Shown here: in pieces, positions 37,046 to 44,560 of the stretch | Layout of the letters: every line of letters begins with the position of its first letter | Numbering within the stretch: the stretch's first letter is position 1 | Assembly (NCBI GenBank): GCA_963779485.1 | Contig: CAVZYJ010000001.1 | Span: 38,403-102,402 of the forward strand | Length of the DNA stretch: 64,000 nucleotides | From: CAVVJA01 sp963779485 | GTDB taxonomy: Bacteria; Actinomycetota; Actinomycetes; Mycobacteriales; Jatrophihabitantaceae | Reading direction: 5' to 3' | Notes under the pieces: model-generated | Databases searched by the model: none | What the model was told of the DNA's origin: nothing | What the model saw: only the letters and a program-made list of their open reading frames with translations | Position numbers and translations under genes: made by a program

Positions 37046-37486
37046 ATGAACCACGTGCACACGCATACCCCTTCTAGGAAGCGCTCGATACTCATCCCGG
37101 TGTTGTGGGGGCTGGTGTTCGGCCTTATTCAGGCCGCGTCGCCTCTCGCCATGCGGTGGCTAGACGCGGCAACCGTCTACGCCCTGGAGCTGGCCCTGAT
37201 CGCCGCGGTCTACATCGGGTTCGCGGTGGCCGACGGAAGACCGCGGGTAATCGCCGTCGAGAGCACCGTCGCCGGACTGTTCGTCCTACTGGCCGCTACG
37301 GCCGTCACCGGGGCGGCGTGGCTGATTGTGGTCGGCTACGTCGGCCACGGGCTCAAGGACGCCTGGCAGGAGGGCCGCCAGTACGTCGCGAACACACGAT
37401 GGTGGCCACCGTTCTGCGCCGCCGTCGACTGGCTCCTCGCCGCCATCCTTGTCATCGCCGTTGCCGCTGGAGCTCACCTTCACTAG
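37046..37486 (+). CDS. Small membrane protein, four to five helices
   Basis: 146 residues from ATG 37046, beginning with a His-rich cytoplasmic stretch (MNHVHTHTPSRKR). Hydrophobic helices are SILIPVLWGLVFGLIQAA, VYALELALIAAVYIGFAVA, VAGLFVLLAATAVTGAAWLI and WLLAAILVIAVAAGAHLH. Between them lies GYVGHGLKDAWQEGRQYVAN then TRWWPPFC, a conserved-looking loop. I recognise it only as an actinobacterial hypothetical membrane protein. It is convergent with the monooxygenase gene. Confidence 0.65.
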   Translation: MNHVHTHTPSRKRSILIPVLWGLVFGLIQAASPLAMRWLDAATVYALELALIAAVYIGFAVADGRPRVIAVESTVAGLFVLLAATAVTGAAWLIVVGYVGHGLKDAWQEGRQYVANTRWWPPFCAAVDWLLAAILVIAVAAGAHLH

Positions 37487-37548
37487 CCAGCCGTATGGGT
37501 CGCCATGGGCTTCGGCTCGGGGCTGATTTGGACACTGCTAATCATGAG

Positions 37549-38679
37549 TCAGCCGGTTATGTGCGGGGCACCAGCCTGGGCACGCGATGTGGCGGCAGCG
37601 TGGTACCGGGAGATGCGGTCGGCGAGGTAGGTGGCGTCGTCGTTGACGAAGCCGAGCAGCGCCGAGCCGCGGGTGTGCTGCCAGGACAGGCCGAGGAAAT
37701 ACAGACCAGGCACGTCGGTGACACCGCGCTCATGGGTAACGCGGCCGTCCTGAACCACGCCCGGGACGTGAATCCAGGAGTAGTCGGACCGGTAGCCGGT
37801 GGCCCAGATGACCACGCCGATGTCGAGACTGCCGCCGTCGGCGAACCGCACGGTGCGCCGGTCGGCGTCGACCAGCCGAGGATGGAATACCATGCCGGCC
37901 CGCTTGAGTTTGCGCCGGCTGGTGCCGATGACGAACTCGCCGCGCGCCTGCACACGGCGGCCGAGCCGCGTGCCAGTGTTCACGCGCATCAATCGAAGCC
38001 GGGTCAGCCACCAGAACAGGTCCTTATCGAGCAGACGCTGCGGCAGCATCGGCGGATTTTCGCCTACGGATACTTCGACGTGTCGGGTGGTCGCGAGTTC
38101 CTCGGCGATCTGCAGGCCGGAGTTGCCGCCGCCGACGACCAGCACCGGCCCGTCTGGCAACGCTTGCGAGTTGCGATAGTCGGTGCTGTGTAGCTGGGTG
38201 ACGGAGGCGTCTACCTTCTCGGCCAGAGGTGGGATGAACGGCACCTGGAACGGCCCGGTCGCTACCACCACTTCCCGAGCCCGATAGACCTCGCCGGCGG
38301 TGCGGACCTCGAAGTCGTCAGCGACGCGTCGCAGCTCCTGGACCCGGGCGTTGAGCCGAACCGGCAGGTCGAATGCGGCCGCGTAGTCGCGCAGGTAGTC
38401 GGCGACCGGATCCTTGGTCGGGTAGGTGTCGGCGGCCGCGGGAAACGCCATACCGGGCAAACCGTCGTATTGAGCGGGGGTGAACAACCGCAGCGTGTCC
38501 CAGCGGGACCGCCAGGTCTGACCCAGTTCGCCCGCGGCATCCAAGACCACGAACCGCAGCTTCTGCTGGGCGAGATGCCACGCCATGGCTAGCCCGGCTT
38601 GACTGCCTCCAATGATCACTGCATCGAGCGGTTCGTTGCCTGGCAGGTTACTCGTCACGCCCGGTTGGTCGCTGGTCAT
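37549..38679 (-). CDS. Flavin-containing monooxygenase-like NAD(P)/FAD oxidoreductase
   Basis: 376 residues from ATG 38679. FAD Rossmann motif AVIIGGSQAGLAMAWHL, then TWRSRWDTLRLFTPAQYDGL, PTKDPVADYLRDYAAAF, ATGPFQVPFIPPLAEKVDAS and the NADPH motif VLVVGGGNSGLQIAEEL. The ATGY motif appears as VVIWATGYRSDYSWI. It is the CzcO/YpdA-like single-component FMO type. The ATG overlaps the multicopper-oxidase stop (TGATG), so it is translated together with it. A link to metal handling or to substrate oxidation is possible, but nothing in the sequence decides. Confidence 0.9.
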   Translation of the reverse strand: MTSDQPGVTSNLPGNEPLDAVIIGGSQAGLAMAWHLAQQKLRFVVLDAAGELGQTWRSRWDTLRLFTPAQYDGLPGMAFPAAADTYPTKDPVADYLRDYAAAFDLPVRLNARVQELRRVADDFEVRTAGEVYRAREVVVATGPFQVPFIPPLAEKVDASVTQLHSTDYRNSQALPDGPVLVVGGGNSGLQIAEELATTRHVEVSVGENPPMLPQRLLDKDLFWWLTRLRLMRVNTGTRLGRRVQARGEFVIGTSRRKLKRAGMVFHPRLVDADRRTVRFADGGSLDIGVVIWATGYRSDYSWIHVPGVVQDGRVTHERGVTDVPGLYFLGLSWQHTRGSALLGFVNDDATYLADRISRYHAAATSRAQAGAPHITG

Positions 38680-40511
38680 CAGACCGCCCCGCGGGCCACG
38701 TTGAAGCTGAACATCATGCCGCTTTGCATGTGCTCGGCGATATGGCAATGCGCCATCCACAGACCCGGATTGGTGACATCGAACAAGATGTCCACGGTCT
38801 GCCCGGTCCGTACGAGCACGGTGTCCTTCCAGACCAGGTTCGGCTCGGCGACCCCGTCGCGGGCCAGCACCAGGAACCGGCCGGCACCGTGCAGGTGGAA
38901 CGGGTGGTGCATGGGATGGTCGGAATCCATCTCGTTGACCAGCCGGATCTTCACCCGATCGCCGACGGTGAACTGCCAGTCGATGGCCGCATTGGCCGCA
39001 CCGGTGGTCCGGTCGACCAGCTGCCAGCGCATGTTGGCGGTATTGGTCAGCCGGTTGACCTCCACCATGTCGTCTTCCCACTCGATGCCCTCAGCCGAGC
39101 CGTGGGCATGCTCGTGGCTGTCGTGATGGTCATGGGCATCTGCGGCGTTTGAGTCCATCACGGGATCGTGGGCGTGCTCGGCTTGCTGGTGATGACCAGC
39201 ATGGTCGTCGTCTGACCTGGCCGACATCTCGTGGTCGGCCGGCTGGCTGACCAGCTGGGCGGCCAGCAGCTTCATGCCGCATTCCGGGCAGCGCCCGGGC
39301 TGCTCGCTGGTGACCTGCGGATGCATCGGACAGGAATACGTTGTGGTCACCGCGGTGGCGAGCAGCTTCATGCCGCATTCGGGGCAGCGGTCGGGTTGGT
39401 CGCTGGTGACGTGCGGGTGCATCGGGCAGACGTACACGACCGGTCCGCTGATATCGGCAGGGATGAGGTCGTCCATCTCGGCGACCAACGCCAGGGTCTT
39501 GTCCGGTGGTGCGGCCAGCCGAGCGTCAAGCTGGTCACGTTCGGCGGCCAGCTCCGGCGCATGCCGGAGCACCCGGAACTCCCGCTCCAACGACGGCTCG
39601 GCTGACTCCTTCGTCACGGTGATTGATGCCAGCGGGTATGTGCGGTTCGGGGTGTGATGCTCAAGCGTGAGCTGCCCTGGCTGCTCGATCAGCACATCGA
39701 CCACGGCACGCTCTGAGGGTGCCAGCAGCACCTCGGAGACGAATTCCTCGTGTTCCATCCGGCCGCTGTCGCCGCCGATCAGCTTCATCCGCGCACCAGG
39801 CAGCCGGACGTTGAATACCCGGGTGTTCGCCGTATTGGTCAGCCACAACCGCAGCACGTCGCCCTGCTTCACGGTCAATTCGAGGTGCGGCTCACCGCTG
39901 ATCAGGAACACGTTGCCGAATCGGCCCATCGCGGTGTGCGTGGTCTCCGACGGGCTGAACGGCGCGATCTTGCCGTCTTCCAGCAGCAGGTCATCCAGCG
40001 TCAACACCACATCGCGGTTCGCCAGCGGCCAGTAGTCCGGCTCGGCGGGGTCGACCAGGATATTGCCGTACAACCCCATTTCCTGCGTGTAGTCCTCCCG
40101 GATGTGCGGGTGATACCAGTACAGGCCGGGGTCCGGGAACCGAATCCGATAGGTGAAGCTGCCGCCCACCGGGATCGGCGTCTGGGTCTCATGCGGCACC
40201 CCGTCGTACCTGTTCTCCAGGCGCAGCCCGTGCCAGTGCACCGTGGTGTCCAGGTCGCCGTCATTGGTGACGTTGACGATCACCTCCGAGCCCTGCCGAA
40301 CCTTGATCGTCGGCCCGGGGATCGAACCGTTGTAGCCGAGCATCCGCACCGTGCCGTCACCCAGGCGCTTGGCCACCGGGGCAAGGTGAAGATTCAGCTC
40401 CTGACCGTCGGCCCGCTCTAGAAGCTCCGGCCGGGTGGCTTCGGGGAGCCCGCTCGGGTCGGTGGGGAACTCCGCCGGACCGGGGAAATCGGAATAAGCG
40501 TCGTGCTGCAT
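38679..40511 (-). CDS. Multicopper oxidase with two inserted heavy-metal-binding domains and His-rich linker
   Basis: 610 residues from ATG 40511 (MQHDAYSDFPGPAEFPTDPS). All copper motifs are present: HWHGLRLENRYDG (about 90), YWYHPHIREDYTQEMG (about 130), HPMHHPFHLHGAGRFLV (about 530) and HCHIAEHMQSGMMF (about 587). Between cupredoxin domains 2 and 3 lie two copies of a YxCPMHPxVTS...CPECGMKLL module (about 358 and 390) and then a His/Asp-rich stretch to about 480. Such modules usually sit in copper ATPases and efflux adaptors. Usual laccase-like proteins are shorter by this insert. No Tat or Sec signal is evident, so location is unclear. Copper detoxification or metal oxidation is likely. 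Confidence 0.9.
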   Translation of the reverse strand: MQHDAYSDFPGPAEFPTDPSGLPEATRPELLERADGQELNLHLAPVAKRLGDGTVRMLGYNGSIPGPTIKVRQGSEVIVNVTNDGDLDTTVHWHGLRLENRYDGVPHETQTPIPVGGSFTYRIRFPDPGLYWYHPHIREDYTQEMGLYGNILVDPAEPDYWPLANRDVVLTLDDLLLEDGKIAPFSPSETTHTAMGRFGNVFLISGEPHLELTVKQGDVLRLWLTNTANTRVFNVRLPGARMKLIGGDSGRMEHEEFVSEVLLAPSERAVVDVLIEQPGQLTLEHHTPNRTYPLASITVTKESAEPSLEREFRVLRHAPELAAERDQLDARLAAPPDKTLALVAEMDDLIPADISGPVVYVCPMHPHVTSDQPDRCPECGMKLLATAVTTTYSCPMHPQVTSEQPGRCPECGMKLLAAQLVSQPADHEMSARSDDDHAGHHQQAEHAHDPVMDSNAADAHDHHDSHEHAHGSAEGIEWEDDMVEVNRLTNTANMRWQLVDRTTGAANAAIDWQFTVGDRVKIRLVNEMDSDHPMHHPFHLHGAGRFLVLARDGVAEPNLVWKDTVLVRTGQTVDILFDVTNPGLWMAHCHIAEHMQSGMMFSFNVARGAV

Positions 40512-40762
40512 AGCTCTATGTCTCACTCTCGCGACCACCGGGATCGGGTCGCAGTCAATAACGAACAGGGCTCGAGGTCTGAGAGGACCGGGCCTTGATC
40601 AGTTTCGGACATATCCCGGCAGAACCGACCATACCAGCGACGCTCGTCCGGTGGGCTCAGGAGGATATTTGTGAGCGCTTCATCGAGGATTGCCAGATCA
40701 GCGAACGAAATTGCCAAACGTGCCATAGGGCCTCGCACTGTGGCGCCTGGAGGTGGCTCCAG

Positions 40763-41737
40763 ATGACAGATGCACTAGGCGACGACAGCGTGGACGTCGC
40801 GGTGATCGGTGGCGGGGCGGCCGGATTGAATGGCGCGCTGATGCTGGCTCGGTCACGCCGGTCAGTCGTGGTGATCGATTCGGGGACACCGCGCAACGCC
40901 CCGGCCGCGGGCGTGCACGGCCTGCTAGGCCGAGACGGTATGTCGCCCGTCGAGTTGCTGGAGCGCGGCCGAGCCGAGGTCCGAAGCTACGGCGGCGAGG
41001 TCATGGTTGGGGACGTACTTACCGTGTCGCGCGAGGAGAACGGATTCGTGCTCTCTTTGGCCACCGGCCGCAGCGTTCGCGCTCGACGGGTGCTCGTCGC
41101 CAGTGGACTAGTCGACGAACTGCCGGATCTGCCGGGTCTACGGGAACGATGGGGTCGAGATCTTCTGCACTGTCCGTACTGCCACGGCTGGGAGGTCCGC
41201 GACCAGGCGATCGGCGTGCTCGCCACCGGCCCGCGCGCGGTGCATCAAGCGCTTATGTTCCGCCAACTAAGTGCCGACGTCATTCTGTTTGAGCACATCA
41301 TGTCGCCGCTGAGTGCGGACGAGGTAGAGCAGCTCGGTGCTCGTCGGATCCGCATGATCGCGGGCGAGGTGGCCTCAGTCCAGGTGGACAACGACCGCCT
41401 CGTCGGCGTCCGGCTCACTGACGGCACAGTCGTCAGTCGGGACGTGCTAGCCGTGGCGCCGCGAATGATCGCGCGAGCCGACTTTCTGACACGACTCGGA
41501 CTGGTTACAGCCGAACACCCGTCGGGGCTCGGTGAATACATCCCCGCCGACGCGACCGGCCGTACCGACGTGCCGGGTCTGTGGCTTGCCGGCAATGTCA
41601 CCGATCTCGCGGCCCAGGTAGGCGCGGCCGCCGCGGCCGGTGCCCTCGCGGCAGCGGACATCAACGCCGATCTCGTGGCCGAGGACACCCACGACGCCAT
41701 CTCCGCGGCAGAAGCCATATCCAGAAGTCAGCCGTAG
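40763..41737 (+). CDS. Thioredoxin-reductase-like NAD(P)/FAD oxidoreductase
   Basis: 324 residues from ATG 40763, with GGAGG in front. DVAVIGGGAAGLNGALMLAR is the FAD motif, VVVIDSGTPRNAPAAGVHGL follows, and the redox motif is CPYCHGWEVRDQAIGVL. The end GLWLAGNVTDLAAQVGAAAA binds FAD. The CxxC and domain order are those of TrxR-like ferredoxin- or bacillithiol-linked reductases. The NADPH loop GxGxxA is weak (VLATGPRAVHQAL), so the electron donor is uncertain. It lies divergent from the multicopper oxidase and may belong to the same stress response. Confidence 0.88.
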   Translation: MTDALGDDSVDVAVIGGGAAGLNGALMLARSRRSVVVIDSGTPRNAPAAGVHGLLGRDGMSPVELLERGRAEVRSYGGEVMVGDVLTVSREENGFVLSLATGRSVRARRVLVASGLVDELPDLPGLRERWGRDLLHCPYCHGWEVRDQAIGVLATGPRAVHQALMFRQLSADVILFEHIMSPLSADEVEQLGARRIRMIAGEVASVQVDNDRLVGVRLTDGTVVSRDVLAVAPRMIARADFLTRLGLVTAEHPSGLGEYIPADATGRTDVPGLWLAGNVTDLAAQVGAAAAAGALAAADINADLVAEDTHDAISAAEAISRSQP

Positions 41738-41779
41738 TCGAAAGCGCGCCGATCGTATGGGCGGTGCAGCGTCAACTGG

Positions 41780-42130
41780 TCAGCTGTGGCGACTTGAGGA
41801 TGTCGCGGTGCCGATGCGCAAGCGGTTGCCATCCAGGTCGGCAGTCTCGAAGTCGCGACCCCAAGGCATGTCGTCGATCTCGGTGACACCCAGCGCGGAA
41901 GCGACAGCATCGACGTCGTCGACGTACAGATAGACGAGCGTGCCGAGACGAGCGTCACCGGTGTGCTCCGAGAGGTGTATCCGGATGCTTCCGCGGACGA
42001 GGCCGACGTACAGCGGAAGCCCAGGCTTGAATCGATGCTCCCATTCCTTCACGAAGCCGAGCCGCTCGTACCAGATGACGGCGGCGTTCGCGTCGGCGAC
42101 CCGCATTACGGGCGCTACGTACTCGGTCAT
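41780..42130 (-). CDS. VOC-family (bleomycin resistance-like) protein
   Basis: 116 residues from ATG 42130 (MTEYVAPVMRVADANAAVIW). YERLGFVKEWEHRFKPGLPL, YVGLVRGSIRIHLSEHTGD and VYLYVDDVDAVASALGV form the paired beta-alpha-beta-beta-beta units. The pattern resembles bleomycin-binding proteins that sequester the drug as dimers. The open frame extends to 42793, but upstream it reads a different, damaged gene. Confidence 0.88.
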   Translation of the reverse strand: MTEYVAPVMRVADANAAVIWYERLGFVKEWEHRFKPGLPLYVGLVRGSIRIHLSEHTGDARLGTLVYLYVDDVDAVASALGVTEIDDMPWGRDFETADLDGNRLRIGTATSSSRHS

Positions 42131-42258
42131 GCTGAGGAGTGTTCCGTAACCGGATCGAGCAGTGAGGACACGCGGCGGCCGGGTCGTGACGGGTTCAGCG
42201 CGGGGCGGCCGGCGAGCGGTGCCGATCGCGACCGGGCATGTACGGCTCGCGCACGACG

Positions 42259-42793
42259 TCACCGGACCGCGTCGCCCTCGGTGGCAGCCCTCGCCGGGTC
42301 GTTCGGGTGCGGAGTGAGCGGAACCGTTTCCACGGTCATCCAGTCGATCAAGGGCAGCGAGCCGACAATGGCCTCCAACCCGGCCGCGTCGCGAGCCTGA
42401 TAGAGGCCGAGCGTGCGCCCGTCGGGCAGCAGCCACACGCGCAGGATGTGGCTCTGCTCGGCAAGCTCTGACGGCGCGTCGTGCCTCGCGCGTCTTACGG
42501 TCTGCGACGGCCGCGGCGGGGACGCCATCCGGCACGGTGATCGTGAACGTGATGAGGAACTCTTGCGCCTCTTGCCTAAACGCGCCTTGGCGTTCGCCGC
42601 GGGGTGCAGGGTCGTTCGGGTGCGGCACCAGCGGCGTCACGTCGTCGGCACGCCACACGCGCAGCGGCATCGAGGCGAGCACGTCCTCGAGCCGGGCACG
42701 GTCGTCGGCGGCGAACAGGCCGAGCGTGCGCCACTCGCCCGGCTGCAGCGGGGGGAGCCCAGCGGCGCGGGTACCCGGCTCACCCTCACCCAT
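42259..42793 (-). pseudogene. Tandem muconolactone-isomerase-like gene, frameshifted and 5'-truncated
   Basis: Two similar halves occur in different frames. The first has PGEWRTLGLFAADDRARLED, SMPLRVWRADDVTPLVPHPN and begins the second unit with EFLITFTITVPDGVPAAAVA. The second continues in the other frame as ELAEQSHILRVWLLPDGRTL and SLPLIDWMTVETVPLTPHPN. One extra base near 42478 separates them. The first unit lacks its N-terminal strand. Intact relatives are small ferredoxin-like proteins of the muconolactone delta-isomerase fold. It lies upstream of and same-strand with the VOC gene. Confidence 0.75.
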
Positions 42794-43048
42794 CTCGGCA
42801 TCGCAGCCGGCTCACCCGGCGAGACCGGCTGGTCAATGGCCCTCGACAAGCTTCAGCAGGCCTTAGCGCCTTAGAAGGGGAGCTGACCAGCGTCGCGGTG
42901 CGGCGACGGGATGGCGGTCCCTCACCTCGACGGTGATAGGCGGTAAACGCCGGCTGGACACCGCGGCTCCAGCACCGGCGCCGGAACGCCAGCACGATGC
43001 ACAAGCCGGCAGTGATGTCCGTAGGCGCTTTGACCGACGGCGTGAGCG

Positions 43049-43336
43049 CTAGGCGAAGGCCTCGCTGAGCCGCTGTGCGTAGAAGCGCTGCCACGGTAGT
43101 TCCGGCGGTGGAGTCGTCGACGAGTACTCGTGATCGAGCGCGACGAGGTGGTGGGTCAGTTCGCTGCGCACCGGCCGCCGTGCCAGCAGATCCGGTAACT
43201 CGGACAGTCGAGCCAACCAGTCGGAATACCAGCTGGCCCAATCTTCGTCGGTGCCGTCGGTGATTCGGTACACCTGGTGATGAGTCTCGGCAGCTTCTGT
43301 CAGCAGCTCGCTGATCTTCGTGATCGTGTCGCTCAT
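43049..43336 (-). CDS. Small helical protein coupled to a sensor kinase
   Basis: 95 residues from ATG 43336 (MSDTITKISELLTEAAETHH). It is all-helical and acidic with WASWYSDWLARLSELPDLLA and SELTHHLVALDHEYSSTTPP. Its start overlaps the kinase stop by 4 bases, so both are made together. I recognise it as a conserved actinobacterial small protein without known function. The coupling suggests a role near the kinase. Confidence 0.7.
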   Translation of the reverse strand: MSDTITKISELLTEAAETHHQVYRITDGTDEDWASWYSDWLARLSELPDLLARRPVRSELTHHLVALDHEYSSTTPPPELPWQRFYAQRLSEAFA

Positions 43337-44253
43337 GGCCGTGAGTCCCCCCGTGCTTCGGGCTTGCCGGAAGGGTCCCACGCGCAGCGGCTGGGTGACA
43401 GATGGTGCTGCTCCATGACCTCGTTGGGTCCCCGTTCCCCGACGCTATCCGCGCGGCTCGGGACCGGTGCGACGGGCGCTGCCGGCACAAGGATCGTGAC
43501 GATCAGGCCGGTGGTTGGCGCGGGTGTGCACTGAACTGTTCCACCCGCGGCCTCTATGCGGACGCGATATGCACCCAGCCCGGTGCCGCAGGTCGTGAAC
43601 TGGCCCTTCATTTCGTGTTGTCCGATCCCGGTCCCGTCCGCGCGGAGCTGCAAGTTGGCCCGCTCACCGCGGAGCTCGAGCGACACGGAAACCCGGGTCA
43701 CGCCGGCCCGCATTTGGATGTGGGAAAGCAGCTGCCGTGCTGTGCCGAAGAGCAACCTGTCAACTGAGGTGCGGGATCCAGATGGCCACCCGACGCTATC
43801 GACGGCGATCGGCGACCCACTGTCCGAGGCCATCGTCTGCGTCAATTGCCGCAGCGCGCCTGGCAGATCCCACTGCTCGAGTACCACCGGCCGCAGCTCG
43901 CCGACAGTGGCCTGCAGGCACGCAGATGCACGGGACAGCGCGACGTCGATTCGGCGTACGGCGTCGGGCGACCGATCACAAGCCTCTTCGAGGTCCAGGC
44001 GGGCGGCCAGGACGTACTGCAAAGCTTCGTCGTGCAGCCGTTCGGACAGCTGCCGCCGCTCTCGGCACTCGACGTCGAGTAGCTGGCGAAGAAGCCGTTC
44101 CCGCTCGGCCAGCGCCCGGCCGATGGTCAGAACGCGGGAACGCTGGACGATTGTCAGTCCAACGCATCCAGCGCCGACCGCCAGGGCCGCGACAGCGTGC
44201 ACCAGCGTCGAAGTGCGCGGCCAGATAGCAGGAACGAAATGCCCGGGCGCCAT
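43333..44253 (-). CDS. HisKA_3-type sensor kinase with degenerate ATP-binding domain
   Basis: 306 residues from ATG 44253 (MAPGHFVPAIWPRTSTLVHA). One membrane helix (LVHAVAALAVGAGCVGLTIV), a coiled coil, then the H-box ERRQLSERLHDEALQYVLAA. The HATPase part is odd: the N-box region reads LLFGTARQLLSHIQMRAG, where the usual Asn is missing, and GTGIGQHEM replaces a clear D-x-G-x-G. The end GLGAYRVRIEAAGGTVQC is kinase-like. It may bind ATP poorly, or act as phosphatase or pseudokinase. No response regulator is adjacent. A strong palindrome lies about 95-120 bases upstream. Confidence 0.78.
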   Translation of the reverse strand: MAPGHFVPAIWPRTSTLVHAVAALAVGAGCVGLTIVQRSRVLTIGRALAERERLLRQLLDVECRERRQLSERLHDEALQYVLAARLDLEEACDRSPDAVRRIDVALSRASACLQATVGELRPVVLEQWDLPGALRQLTQTMASDSGSPIAVDSVGWPSGSRTSVDRLLFGTARQLLSHIQMRAGVTRVSVSLELRGERANLQLRADGTGIGQHEMKGQFTTCGTGLGAYRVRIEAAGGTVQCTPAPTTGLIVTILVPAAPVAPVPSRADSVGERGPNEVMEQHHLSPSRCAWDPSGKPEARGDSRP

Positions 44254-44345
44254 GCGAATACCTCTCCGCCGCCGAGATGATCGGATCCATCCTGACGCGA
44301 GCCGCCCGGCACTCGGTCCCCCGATCGGCGGAGCAGCCGGTTGAC

Positions 44346-44373
44346 TGCGTGTCCCCCGATTGGGGGACACGCA
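44346..44373. promoter_or_regulatory. Perfect 12-bp inverted repeat in a divergent promoter region
   Basis: TGCGTGTCCCCC, GATT and GGGGGACACGCA form a perfect 12-bp dyad with a 4-base centre. It lies between the sensor kinase (start 44253) and the antiporter (start 44561), in about 307 bases without a gene. A second half-site TCCCCCGAT lies about 35 bases to the left, and the same 9-mer occurs near 14750 before the LWDW-repeat membrane protein. It could be an operator for a dimeric regulator or a transcript hairpin. Confidence 0.55.
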
Positions 44374-44560
44374 CAGCGTTGCCCGCCGTGGCAATCGTCG
44401 AGCCAGGCAATGACGTGCGCCCAGCGAACGACTCTGGCCAGTCAGGCGGTGACGTGGTCGAGAGCAGACGGCGCAACGCCTTCCGGATCGCGGATCGCGA
44501 GCTACTGCGTCGCGATCTCGTTACCCGGATGCAGCACGATGTAGCGGTGCATCGTTGTGA

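Noticed and set aside
42786..43490. 234-residue minus-strand frame spanning the small helical protein
   Set aside because: Composition typical of out-of-frame GC-rich translation; the coupled 95-residue frame is better supported.
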